From positions 1,116,001-1,180,000 of the forward strand of contig NZ_JAVDVK010000001.1 in NCBI RefSeq assembly GCF_031456835.1: a stretch of DNA of 64,000 nucleotides, in the 5' to 3' direction. The notes below the pieces were generated by a model. The model was not told the DNA's origin, did not search any database, and saw only the letters and a program-made list of their open reading frames with translations. The translations under genes and the position numbers were made by a program. Numbering within the stretch: position 1 is the first letter of the stretch; each line of letters starts with the position of its first letter. This DNA comes from Leifsonia shinshuensis. Lineage in GTDB: Bacteria > Actinomycetota > Actinomycetes > Actinomycetales > Microbacteriaceae. This document shows positions 34,308-45,169 of this stretch, in pieces.

Positions 34308-34349
34308 ACGGAGGCGTCGTCGGCCGCTTCTAGCCGTCAACGCCTCCGT
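34308..34349 (-). terminator. Terminator of acnA
   Basis: ACGGAGGCGT pairs with ACGCCTCCGT, extended by an inner GACGGC/GCCGAC pairing, followed on the minus strand by TTTTCG. It lies 17 bp after the acnA stop codon. The rest of the 229-bp gap up to the OLD start shows only a weak promoter region (TAGGAA near 34160). Confidence 0.65.
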
Positions 34350-34354
34350 CTCAG

Positions 34355-34365
34355 CAGCGGCGTGC

Positions 34366-34368
<3 letters not shown>
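34355..34368. repeat. 14-bp direct repeat, right copy at the acnA stop codon
   Basis: This copy of CAGCGGCGTGCTTA includes the acnA stop codon (TAA on the minus strand, 34368-34366). The partner copy is at 32286-32299. Elements that integrate into the 3' end of a gene leave such duplications. Confidence 0.6.
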
Positions 34369-37194
<2,826 letters not shown>

Positions 37195-37274
37195 AATGCC
37201 CTCTCCTTCGTCGGCAGGCGATGTTCACGCACGCCTCGTCCATCTTCGTCGTCCGTCGAAGCGCCTTTCCAGCA

Positions 37275-37286
37275 AGGTAAGCCTAA
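37275..37286 (-). promoter_or_regulatory. IdeR/DtxR-like iron box over the acnA -10 region
   Basis: AGGTAAGCCTAA matches the core of the DtxR/IdeR consensus (AGGTWAGSCTWA). It overlaps a TAGGCT -10 candidate on the acnA strand, about 80 bp upstream of the start. Iron-dependent control of an iron-sulfur aconitase would make sense. Confidence 0.45.
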
Positions 37287-37303
37287 ACCCGGCTGACGGA
37301 AAG

Positions 37304-37321
37304 TATCTTGACGTCGAGATA
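37304..37321 (-). promoter_or_regulatory. 18-bp dyad upstream of acnA
   Basis: TATCTTGACGTCGAGATA is palindromic except for one central base pair on each side. It lies 110 bp upstream of acnA and 12 bp after the P-type ATPase stop codon. The form is typical of MarR- or TetR-type operators; the protein that binds it is unknown. Confidence 0.5.
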
Positions 37322-37333
37322 AATCTACCACGC

Positions 37334-39709
37334 TCAGAGCCGGTCGAAGACCAGGGAGCGCCGCTTGGCGAAGCGATAGAACAGCTCGACGCCGGCCCCG
37401 CCCACGGCGCCCACCGCGACGCCCCAGGCGAGGGCCGCATCCAGCTGCAGGTGCATCTCGAAGAACGACGAGGTGAAGGGGATGACGCACATCAGCACGA
37501 AGGCCGCGGCGACCGCCGCGAGGAGGAGCCAGCGGATGCCGGTCAGCGGCCGTGTGAGCACGCACAGGATCCAGAGCGACACGCAGAACAGCGCCACGGT
37601 GGTCACGCTCCGCGCCTCGTGGAGCGGGATGCTGCGGTACAGCGGCGCATACGCGACGACCGCGGTCAGGCCTGCGATGAGTCCGGTCGGCACCGAGTAT
37701 CGCAGCACACGGCCGAGCACGCCCGGCGTGTAGATGCGCTTGTTCGGCGCGAGTGCGAGGAAGAAGGAGGGGATGCCGATGGCGAGGGAGGACACGAGTG
37801 TCAGCTGGCGCGGCAGGAACGGGAACGGCCAGAGCAGCACGGCGCTGAGCAGCGCGAGCAGGATGCCGTAGGTCGTCTTCGCCAGGAAGATGTTGGATAC
37901 GCGCTCGACGTTGGCGATCACGCGCCGGCCCGAGGAGAGCACGTCCGGCAGGCGGTCGAACCGGTCGTCGAGCAGGACCACCTTGGAGACCGCCTTGGTC
38001 GCGGCGGTACCGGTGCCCATCGCGATGCCCAGATCGGAGTCCTTGACGGCCATCGCGTCGTTGACGCCGTCGCCCGTCATGGCGACGGTACGGCCGCGCT
38101 CCTGGAGCAGCCGGACGGCGGTGCGCTTCTGGTCCGGGCTCACGCGCCCCAGCACAGCGGCGCGCTCCAACGCGTCGCCGAGCGCCTCGTCGGTCGTCAG
38201 CGTGGACGCGTCGATCGTGTCGCCGTCGAGTTGCAGCTCCTTCGCGATCGCGGCGACGGTGACCGGGTTGTCGCCGGACATGACCACCACGCGGACGGCC
38301 TGCTCGCGGAAGTAGCCGAGGGTGTCCCGCGCCTCGGGCCGCAGCGTCTCCGCGAGCAGCACCAGCAGGGCGGGCTCGACACGGGTGCCCGCGAGCGGAA
38401 CATGCAGCTCGCTCGGCAGCGGGTCCACCGCCCGGGCCAGCGCGAGCGTCCGCAGCCCGGTCGCGGCGAGCGCCGTCGCCCGGGCCAGCTCCTCCGGGTG
38501 CCCGTCGAGCACGCGCTCCGGCGCTCCCAACACCCACGACGTCTCCGCGCCGTCCACGCTCATGACAAGGGCGCTGTACTTCGTCGCCGAGCTGAACGGG
38601 ATGCGGCGGTTCACCCGGAACCGGTCGCTGCGGAACCGCGACCCCAGGATGCCGGACGTCGCGTTCCCGGCCTCGTCCGACCCGAAGGCGGCGAGCGCCG
38701 TCTCGGCGAGCGCGACGTCGACGTCGTCGCCGAGCGCCTCGGTGCCGTGCAGCGACAGCTCGCCCGTCGTCAGCGTCCCCGTCTTGTCGAGGCAGAGCAC
38801 ATCGACGCGCGCCAGCACCTCCACGGCGGCGAGCTCCTGGACGAGCACCTTGCGCGTCGCCAGCTGGATGGCCGCCACCCCGAAGGCGAGGCTGGTCAGC
38901 AGCACCAGCCCCTCGGGGATCATGCCGACGACGGCTGCCACCGCGTCCACGAGCGCCCGGCGCCAGTGGTCGTCCGTGAAGAGGTTCTCGAAGCCGCCGT
39001 ACGTCAGCACGCGGCCGATCAGGGTGATGAGGATGAGCGGGCCGAGGATCCACGAGAGGTAGACCAGGATGCGGTTGGTCGCCTCCCGCAGCTCCGACCG
39101 CACCAGCGAGTGCTTGCGGATCTCGCTCGTCAGGCGGCTGGCGTAGGAGTCGGCGCCCACGGCGGTCACCACCGCGAGCCCGGTGCCCGTGACCACGTGC
39201 GAACCGGACAGCAGCGGGGCCTCCGCGTCCTTGAACATCGGGTCGGACTCGCCGGTGAGCATGGACTCGTCGAGCGACAGCCCGGTGCTCTCGACGACGA
39301 CCGCGTCCGCCGGCACCTGATCGCCGGGTCGCAGCACCAGGAGGTCGTCGAGCACCACATCTTCGAGCGGAACCGTCACGACCTCGCCGTCACGCCGCAC
39401 CCGGCTGTGCGGGGCGGCGAGCAGGGCGGCGCGATCGAGCACGCGCTTGGCGCGGTACTCCTGAACGATCCCGATCAGGGCGTTGACGACGACGATCCCG
39501 AAGAAGAAGCCGTCGCGCAGGTCTCCCAGGAGCACGACGGCCACGAAGCAGGCGGTGAGGATGCCGTTGAACAGCGTGAAGATGTTCTCGCGCAGGATGT
39601 CCCCCACCGAGCGCGAGCTGGGCTGCGTCTGCGTGTTGACCCGGCCGTCGGCGACGCGCTGGGCGACCTGGGCGGCAGTCAGCCCCTCTTGCGTGCCCGC
39701 CTCCAGCAT
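37334..39709 (-). CDS. P-type cation-transporting ATPase (CtpE-like)
   Basis: The 791-residue P-type ATPase has the phosphorylation motif LCLDKTGTLTTG, the actuator SLDESMLTGESDP, hinge MTGDGVNDAMAVKDSDLG and the membrane motif GMIPEGLVLLTSLAFGV. About ten membrane segments are present. The PEGL motif without heavy-metal CPx or N-terminal HMA domains groups it with mycobacterial CtpE, a calcium exporter/importer. The actual ion here is inferred. It stands upstream of acnA in the same direction, with a 139-bp gap. Confidence 0.85.
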   Translation of the reverse strand: MLEAGTQEGLTAAQVAQRVADGRVNTQTQPSSRSVGDILRENIFTLFNGILTACFVAVVLLGDLRDGFFFGIVVVNALIGIVQEYRAKRVLDRAALLAAPHSRVRRDGEVVTVPLEDVVLDDLLVLRPGDQVPADAVVVESTGLSLDESMLTGESDPMFKDAEAPLLSGSHVVTGTGLAVVTAVGADSYASRLTSEIRKHSLVRSELREATNRILVYLSWILGPLILITLIGRVLTYGGFENLFTDDHWRRALVDAVAAVVGMIPEGLVLLTSLAFGVAAIQLATRKVLVQELAAVEVLARVDVLCLDKTGTLTTGELSLHGTEALGDDVDVALAETALAAFGSDEAGNATSGILGSRFRSDRFRVNRRIPFSSATKYSALVMSVDGAETSWVLGAPERVLDGHPEELARATALAATGLRTLALARAVDPLPSELHVPLAGTRVEPALLVLLAETLRPEARDTLGYFREQAVRVVVMSGDNPVTVAAIAKELQLDGDTIDASTLTTDEALGDALERAAVLGRVSPDQKRTAVRLLQERGRTVAMTGDGVNDAMAVKDSDLGIAMGTGTAATKAVSKVVLLDDRFDRLPDVLSSGRRVIANVERVSNIFLAKTTYGILLALLSAVLLWPFPFLPRQLTLVSSLAIGIPSFFLALAPNKRIYTPGVLGRVLRYSVPTGLIAGLTAVVAYAPLYRSIPLHEARSVTTVALFCVSLWILCVLTRPLTGIRWLLLAAVAAAFVLMCVIPFTSSFFEMHLQLDAALAWGVAVGAVGGAGVELFYRFAKRRSLVFDRL

Positions 39710-39746
39710 CCGTCCCCCTCCGTCGCCGTGAACTCAGTCGATCGTT

Positions 39747-40541
39747 CTACTTGGTAGGACGCACGTCGGCGGTCGTTCGTGACGGCTTCTGCGGGAACTG
39801 CCCCTTCACGACGAACCAGGTGACCAGGAGCAGCGGTGCGTACAGCGGCACGCCCATCAGCAGCTTCGTCAGCGCCAGGGCGCTCGTCGCCGCGTCGGTG
39901 TGCGCGAGGTACAGGGGCACCTGCACGAGCAGGCGGGCGGCAAAGAGCAGGAACCACAGGAACGTCAGCGCCTGCATGACCCGGAACTTCCGCTTGTCGC
40001 GTCGCCAGGCCACGCCGTCGCCCATCAGATAGCCGGCCGCGAGTCCGATGACGGGCCAGCGGACGAGCATCGAGATCAGGATGCCGGCGGCGTACGCGGC
40101 GTTGGTCCAGATCCCCAGCAGGAAGTTGTCCTCTCCGCGGCCGGTGATGAGCGCGAGGATCGCGGAGATGCCGACACCGATCAGTCCGGCCATCGCCTGC
40201 GTGACCGGGGTCTTGCCGATCACGCGGGCGACGGTGAAGACGACGGCGACGGCCACCGACGACACGATCGACACCGGCACGTTCTGCGTGAACGTGAAGA
40301 GGATGAGGAAGACCAGTCCCGGGAGGATGGTCTCGCAGAGCCCGCGGACGCCGCCGAGGGCGCCGAGCAGGGCCGCACTCGTCGAGGTGTCCGTCTCGGC
40401 CAGCTGCCCCAGACCGGAGCGGCGCGCCGCCGCGGCGATGCTCTCGCTGAGCGCCGGCGACGGCGCGGGCGCGGGCGTCGCCGGCTGCGCGTCGTCCGCT
40501 GGCCCGTCCGCTTCGGGTGCTGGACGGTCGTGATCGGTCAT
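39747..40541 (-). CDS. DUF3159-family membrane protein
   Basis: The 264-residue protein has a disordered Pro/Ala N-terminus and five to six hydrophobic segments. The pattern LGGVRGLCETILPGLVFLI, then LITGRGEDNFLLGIWTNAAY and MGDGVAWRRDKRKFRV, is that of DUF3159. This actinobacterial family is found next to dut and DUF3710 genes, as here. It has been likened to intracellular septation proteins, but the role is unproven. It starts 10 bp after the DUF3710 gene. Confidence 0.82.
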   Translation of the reverse strand: MTDHDRPAPEADGPADDAQPATPAPAPSPALSESIAAAARRSGLGQLAETDTSTSAALLGALGGVRGLCETILPGLVFLILFTFTQNVPVSIVSSVAVAVVFTVARVIGKTPVTQAMAGLIGVGISAILALITGRGEDNFLLGIWTNAAYAAGILISMLVRWPVIGLAAGYLMGDGVAWRRDKRKFRVMQALTFLWFLLFAARLLVQVPLYLAHTDAATSALALTKLLMGVPLYAPLLLVTWFVVKGQFPQKPSRTTADVRPTK

Positions 40542-40551
40542 GGCGGTGCCT

Positions 40552-41223
40552 TTAAAGAGAGGAGTAGTCGTTCTCGGTGCCGGTCGTGGGGGCGGCGGGC
40601 ATCCGGAGCGGGATGAGGTCGCGCGGCGGCATGGGCACGGTGCCGCGCACGACGACGATGCTGCGGAAGAGGTCTTCCACGAGCGCGGCGGCCTCCGGCT
40701 GCACCGCGGCGTCTCCGGCGATGACCCCGCGCAGGAACCAGCGCGGGCCGTCCACGCCGACGAAGCGGGCGACGCGCGTCTCGACGGTGCCGCCCTGGGC
40801 CGCCGCCACGGGGATCTCGGCGACGAGCTCCGGGCCGAACGCGCCGTCGCGCTCGGTTACGCGGCCGCCCTGCCGCTGGATCTGGTCGGTGATCTGCTCG
40901 CGGATCTCGTGCCAGAGGCCGGTGGAGCGCGGCGCGGCGAACGGCTGGACCTGCAGGGTCGAGTTCGCGTAGTCGAGGCCGACGGCGACGACGCGCTGCG
41001 TCTCCTCCTCCACCTCGAGGCGCAGGTGCAGCCCCTCGCGCGGAAGGATCTTCACCCCGCCCAGGTCGACGTACGGGCGGACCGGGTTCGCCTCGCTCTC
41101 GTCGAGCGGCCCCTCGGTCGCGCGGTCCTCGGGGGCGGACTTCTCGAACTCCAAGGCCTCGCCCTGCTGTTCGAGCTCTGCGCCCTCGTCGGACCCGCGC
41201 GGGGTGTCGCTGATATCGCTCAC
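40552..41223 (-). CDS. DUF3710-family protein
   Basis: The 223-residue soluble protein has an acidic low-complexity head and a conserved core (VDLGGVKILPREGLHLRLEV, ARFVGVDGPRWFLRGVI). This is the DUF3710 pattern found beside dut in actinobacteria. GTG 41223 overlaps the dut stop codon by 4 nt (GTGA) and follows AGGAGA, so translation is coupled. The function is unknown. Confidence 0.82.
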   Translation of the reverse strand: MSDISDTPRGSDEGAELEQQGEALEFEKSAPEDRATEGPLDESEANPVRPYVDLGGVKILPREGLHLRLEVEEETQRVVAVGLDYANSTLQVQPFAAPRSTGLWHEIREQITDQIQRQGGRVTERDGAFGPELVAEIPVAAAQGGTVETRVARFVGVDGPRWFLRGVIAGDAAVQPEAAALVEDLFRSIVVVRGTVPMPPRDLIPLRMPAAPTTGTENDYSSL

Positions 41224-41678
41224 GCGTGTTCTCCTGCCTCGGTCACGGTGTACCCGGACGAGCCGAAGCCCGCTGTGCCGCGCTGGCTGTCCGGGAGGGT
41301 GTCGACGGGGATGAACCGGGCTCGCGTGACCGGCATGACGATCAGCTGGGCGATCCGGTCGCCGACGGCGATATCGTACGGCATCGATCTGTCCGTGTTC
41401 AGCAGGGTGACCTTGATCTCGCCGCGGTATCCCGCGTCCACCGTGCCGGGCGCATTGACGATCGTGAGGCCGTGCCGCATGGCCAGTCCGCTGCGCGGGA
41501 CGACGAACGCGGCGTAGCCGTCGGGCAGGGCGATGGACACGCCGGTCGGCATCGTGAAGCGCTCCCCCGGGCCCAGCACGACGGCCTCGGCGGCGCACAG
41601 GTCGGCGCCCGCGTCGCCCGGGTGGGCGTAGGCGGGAGGGAACGAGGCGATGATCGGGACGTCGACGGTATCGGTCAC
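41220..41678 (-). CDS. dut: Deoxyuridine 5'-triphosphate nucleotidohydrolase (dUTPase)
   Basis: The 152-residue trimeric dUTPase has all five motifs: HPGDAGADL, VPRSGLAMRHG, NAPGTVDAGYRGEI, GDRIAQLIV and RGTAGFGSSGY. It hydrolyses dUTP to dUMP and pyrophosphate, protecting DNA from uracil and feeding thymidylate synthesis. It leads the dut-DUF3710-DUF3159 operon and is divergent from the DUF3093 gene. Confidence 0.95.
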   Translation of the reverse strand: MTDTVDVPIIASFPPAYAHPGDAGADLCAAEAVVLGPGERFTMPTGVSIALPDGYAAFVVPRSGLAMRHGLTIVNAPGTVDAGYRGEIKVTLLNTDRSMPYDIAVGDRIAQLIVMPVTRARFIPVDTLPDSQRGTAGFGSSGYTVTEAGEHA

Positions 41679-41717
41679 GTGTCGAGGGTAGTGCAGAAGT
41701 CTGATCGAATAGAGGCC

Positions 41718-42164
41718 ATGGACCTGTACCGAGAGCGGCTGTGGGCGACGCCCTGGCTGTTCATCTCCACCCTGCTCGTCATCCCCGCGATCATGCTCGT
41801 CTTCGCACCGATCAACTTCTCGGTGGGCGTCGTCCTGGCGATCGTCGTCTACGTCGCGTTCGCGGTCTTCCTCGTCGTGACGGCCCCGACCATCCGGGTC
41901 ACGGAGGACGAGCTCGTCGCCGGCTCCGCGCGCATCCCGCTCGCCCTCGTCGGCGCCCCGACGGCGTACCGCGGCGAGGAGGCGACGCAGGAGCGCGGGC
42001 GCCGGCTGGACGCGCGCGCGTGGCTGCTGATCCGCGGCTGGATCAAGCCGGTCGTGAAGGTGCCCGTGCTGGATGCGGACGACCCGGCGCCCTACTGGCT
42101 GCTCTCAACAAGAAACCCGGACCAGCTGGTCCGGGTTCTCGGTGAGGCTCGACCCGCCTCGTAG
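41718..42164 (+). CDS. DUF3093-family membrane protein
   Basis: The 148-residue protein has two membrane helices in residues 10-55. A soluble domain follows, TIRVTEDELVAGSARIPL and then LDARAWLLIRGWIKPVVKV, which is the DUF3093 pattern of the actinobacterial dut neighbourhood. Its last codons contain a perfect 24-bp palindrome that probably doubles as a terminator stem. The function is unknown. Confidence 0.8.
   Translation: MDLYRERLWATPWLFISTLLVIPAIMLVFAPINFSVGVVLAIVVYVAFAVFLVVTAPTIRVTEDELVAGSARIPLALVGAPTAYRGEEATQERGRRLDARAWLLIRGWIKPVVKVPVLDADDPAPYWLLSTRNPDQLVRVLGEARPAS
42114..42137. terminator. 24-bp perfect palindrome inside the 3' end of the DUF3093 gene
   Basis: AACCCGGACCAG and its exact reverse complement form an uninterrupted dyad, read as RNPDQLVRVL in the coding frame. 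It ends 27 bp before the stop codon, between convergent genes, and could terminate both. Confidence 0.5.
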
Positions 42165-42190
42165 GCGGCGTCGTCGGGGGTGCGTGCGCG

Positions 42191-42484
42191 TCAGGCGGCG
42201 CACTCCACGCAGATCGGTCCGAGCTTCGTCTCGTGGTCGATCTGCGAGCGGTGCTTCACCAGGAAACAGTTCACGCAGGTGAACTCGTCCGCCTGGGGAG
42301 GCAGCACGACGACGTCCAGGTCGAGGTCGGAGAGGTCGGCGCCGGGCAGCTCGTACCCACCTGGGTTGTCGGCGTCCTCGACGTCCACGACACCCGACAT
42401 CTTGTCCGGGACACGCTCCTTGAGGGCCTCGATCGACTCGGAGTCGTCCTCGGTCTTCCGCGGTGCGTCGTAATCCGTTGCCAT
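42191..42484 (-). CDS. DUF4193-family protein (small zinc-ribbon-like)
   Basis: The 97-residue acidic protein starts MATDYDAPRKTEDD and ends with CVNCFLVKHRSQ plus GPICVECAA, giving two C-x2-C pairs that could bind zinc. This is the DUF4193 pattern, conserved across actinobacteria near dut and sepH and possibly linked to RNA polymerase or growth control. ATG 42484 matches the family N-terminus; an ATG 6 nt upstream is possible. Confidence 0.85.
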   Translation of the reverse strand: MATDYDAPRKTEDDSESIEALKERVPDKMSGVVDVEDADNPGGYELPGADLSDLDLDVVVLPPQADEFTCVNCFLVKHRSQIDHETKLGPICVECAA

Positions 42485-42689
42485 GCCCATCCACTTCTCG
42501 TCATAACGGCCGATTCTCGCAATCGGCGGCCATAGTTTGCATCAATCACCCCTGAATAGCAAAACCACTCCAGGGGCCTCTCAGCGATTGCTCGGTGTGC
42601 AACTTCCGGCACGCCCGCGGTATTCCCCGGAATGCCTTCCGTCGCGTGCGATCCTGAGGCCGTACGAACGAGCTCGGAAGGCAGTCCAC

Positions 42690-43826
42690 ATGCAGGATCT
42701 GAAGGTCATCGGGGTCGAGAACGGCGCGCTCGTCGCCGTCGGTGACGACGGTGAGCGTTTCCGCATCGCCGTCGACGAAGCATTGCAGTCGAAAGTGCGG
42801 CAGGTGCGCCAGGAGACGCCCGCCGACGCCCCCAAACTGTCGCCCCGCGAGGTGCAGGCCCACATCCGCTCCGGCATGTCCGCGGAGGACGTCGCGGCGG
42901 TCACCGGCGCGCCCCTGGAGTACGTGCAGCGCTTCGAGGGACCGATCATCGCCGAGCGCGAGCACATCGTCGCCAGCGCCCTCAGCGTCCCGGTGCACAC
43001 GACGGACGCGGTCGACCCGCTGGGCGAGGCCGAGACGTTCGGGTCGGTCATCCGCGACCGCCTCGCCTCCCTCGGCGTGTCCGGAGAGCGCTGGGCGAGC
43101 TGGAAGGACAGCGAGACCGGCTGGATCGTGAAGCTCGAGTTCACGGCCGACACGATCGACCACGACGCGCGCTGGTCCTACGACGCGCGCAAGCACGCCC
43201 TGGCGCCGCTCAACTCGGAGGCGACCACCCTGTCGCAGGCGGGCGAGCTGCGCGGCGGAGCGCTCATCCCCCGGCTCCGCGCCGTGCTGCCGCACGAAGG
43301 CGAGCCCGACAACTCGCGCTTCGACAGCGGAGCCTTCACGTTCCCCGCGCCGTCCGCCGACCTGCTCGGGCCGGAGATCACCGCGCCCATCGAGCCGCTG
43401 ACGCCGGGCCGCGCGCCGGGCGCCAACAACTCCATCCAGGTGTCCGCCATCAAGCGCGCCGACGAGGGCGCCCCGCGCGACCTGCACCAGACCGCCGACC
43501 TGCTGGAGGCGCTGCGCCGCCGCCGGGGCGAGCGCGAGGCCGCGACCTACGAGGACCGCACGCCGGCCCCGGAGCGCCCGCTGGCCTCCGACCCGGCGCC
43601 CGTGCCCACGCCGACGCCCACTCCCTCGCCGTTCCGTGTGGTGGACGAGCGGATCGCCGAGCGGCCGCCGGTCGCCGAGCAGCCGCCGCTCCCCCTCGAC
43701 GTGCCGCCGCCCGCGAACAGCAACGACTCGGGTCCGCAGCCGTCCGGCCGCAAGAAGGGCCGCACCGCGATGCCGAGCTGGGACGAGATCGTCTTCGGCG
43801 CGCGCACGGACGACGACCTGGCCTGA
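42690..43826 (+). CDS. sepH: Septation protein SepH
   Basis: The 378-residue protein has the N-terminal SepH (DUF3071) domain, MQDLKVIGVENGALVAVGDD, with the helix-turn-helix-like SPREVQAHIRSGMSAEDVAA. A long Pro-rich disordered middle follows, then a conserved C-terminal patch RTAMPSWDEIVFGAR. In Streptomyces and Mycobacterium SepH binds FtsZ and stimulates ring assembly. ATG 42690 matches the family start. The preceding 205 bp hold its promoter but no gene. Confidence 0.9.
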   Translation: MQDLKVIGVENGALVAVGDDGERFRIAVDEALQSKVRQVRQETPADAPKLSPREVQAHIRSGMSAEDVAAVTGAPLEYVQRFEGPIIAEREHIVASALSVPVHTTDAVDPLGEAETFGSVIRDRLASLGVSGERWASWKDSETGWIVKLEFTADTIDHDARWSYDARKHALAPLNSEATTLSQAGELRGGALIPRLRAVLPHEGEPDNSRFDSGAFTFPAPSADLLGPEITAPIEPLTPGRAPGANNSIQVSAIKRADEGAPRDLHQTADLLEALRRRRGEREAATYEDRTPAPERPLASDPAPVPTPTPTPSPFRVVDERIAERPPVAEQPPLPLDVPPPANSNDSGPQPSGRKKGRTAMPSWDEIVFGARTDDDLA

Positions 43827-43833
43827 TCTTCTT

Positions 43834-43901
43834 CTCGCCGAAGTGCACCTTCTTGTGCACCCGTGCGGCGTGTCGCACGCAACGACGTGCACCTCAGCCG
43901 T
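43834..43901. repeat. Dispersed palindromic repeat, copy 1
   Basis: The stem has GTGCAC-containing arms around a GTGCGGCGTGTCG core. It is about 85% identical, over some 66 bp and in reverse orientation, to the element at 52118-52187. Both copies lie between the ends of convergent genes, here sepH and the phosphodiesterase gene. It is probably a REP-like element that also terminates transcription. Confidence 0.65.
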
Positions 43902-43922
43902 GTCGGGATGCGGGAGCGCGGG

Positions 43923-45056
43923 TTACCCGGCGGCGCCGAAGCGCAGGAGGGGCACCCGCGTCTCCTCGGGCGTGATCGAGCCGTGCTGGCCGACCATGTT
44001 GCGGCCGGTGCGCAGCGGGTCGCGGCCGTCGTAGTAGGCGATGCGCTTGCGCGCGGCGACCAGCACATCCCCGATGCGCGGTGCCACCTCGGGGGCGACC
44101 GCCGCTCCGAACCAGCCGGCCTCGACCGCTTCGGCGCGCGTCGCCACCCAGGAGCGGTCGCCCTCGGCGTCGCGCCAGCGCTCGGCAACGTCCGTCGCCG
44201 AGGTGCCGGGAGCCGTGTAGAGGTGCAGGACGCGCGGCTCGCCCGCCACGTCGGCCACACCGTCCAGGAGTTCGGGGGCGGTGTCGTAGAGGATGTGACC
44301 GCCCTCGGGGACGTCGACCACGCCGTGGTCGGCGGTCAGCAGAGCCGCGCGCCCGGGGCCGAGCCGCCGGGCGAAGGACGCGACCAGCGCGTCCAGCGTC
44401 TCGAGGGCGGCCGTCCAGTCGCTCGACTCCCAGCCGCGCGCGTGCGCCAGCTGGTCGAGCTCGGCGACATAGAGATAGGTCAGCCCCGGGCCCGGGGTCG
44501 CGACGATGTCGGCGGTAGTGTCGAACCGCTCGGCCAGCGACTGCACGCCGATGAACTCCGCGCCCCGCAGCACCGCCTCGGTGAAGCCGGAACCGGCGAA
44601 CTTCGGCAGGCCGATCGCCCGCGCGCGCACGCCCTCGTCGGCCGCGCGCTCGAAGACGGTCCGCGACCGCTGCCAGGTGGACGGATCCATCTGCGCGTCC
44701 CAGCCGGAGAGCTGGTTGGTCAGGCGGCCGGTGCCGTCGCGGACGCGGTAGCCGACCAGGCCGTGCTCGCCAGGCGCCGTGCCCGTGGTCAGTGTCGCCA
44801 GCGCAGCGGCGGTGGTGGTGGGGAAACCGGCGTCGATCGTCGTCGCCTTCCCGAGCATCGGCGCCAGCGTCCGCGCGTGACCGGATCGTGCCCGCAAGGC
44901 CGCGGCGCCCAGGCCGTCGACCAGGATGACGACCACGTGATCCAGCCGCGGCAGGTCGAGGTCGTTCCGTTCGCCGCGCAGCGCCGCGAGCGAACTCGGC
45001 AGAACCGTGGCGAGGCTCGCTCGCGTGGTGAAGGCGGCCGGTAGCATGGGGGGCAT
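43923..45056 (-). CDS. Alkaline phosphatase-superfamily phosphodiesterase
   Basis: The 377-residue protein has the metal-binding start [18 protein letters not shown], the nucleophile threonine in [16 protein letters not shown], and further metal ligands in [15 protein letters not shown] and [16 protein letters not shown]. This is the nucleotide pyrophosphatase/phosphodiesterase branch, with Thr as nucleophile. No signal peptide is evident. It is divergent from parC. ATG 45056 is the likely start; a second ATG lies 9 nt later. Confidence 0.85.
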   Translation of the reverse strand: MPPMLPAAFTTRASLATVLPSSLAALRGERNDLDLPRLDHVVVILVDGLGAAALRARSGHARTLAPMLGKATTIDAGFPTTTAAALATLTTGTAPGEHGLVGYRVRDGTGRLTNQLSGWDAQMDPSTWQRSRTVFERAADEGVRARAIGLPKFAGSGFTEAVLRGAEFIGVQSLAERFDTTADIVATPGPGLTYLYVAELDQLAHARGWESSDWTAALETLDALVASFARRLGPGRAALLTADHGVVDVPEGGHILYDTAPELLDGVADVAGEPRVLHLYTAPGTSATDVAERWRDAEGDRSWVATRAEAVEAGWFGAAVAPEVAPRIGDVLVAARKRIAYYDGRDPLRTGRNMVGQHGSITPEETRVPLLRFGAAG

Positions 45057-45169
45057 CCGGCCCAGTCTGGCACAGGCATCACGGCGCCGGCCGAGCCACC
45101 CCCGCTCCCCGGGCACGCGCTTCCCGAGCCCGTGCTCCCCCCGAGCCCCGACCTGCACAGAATGCACGA

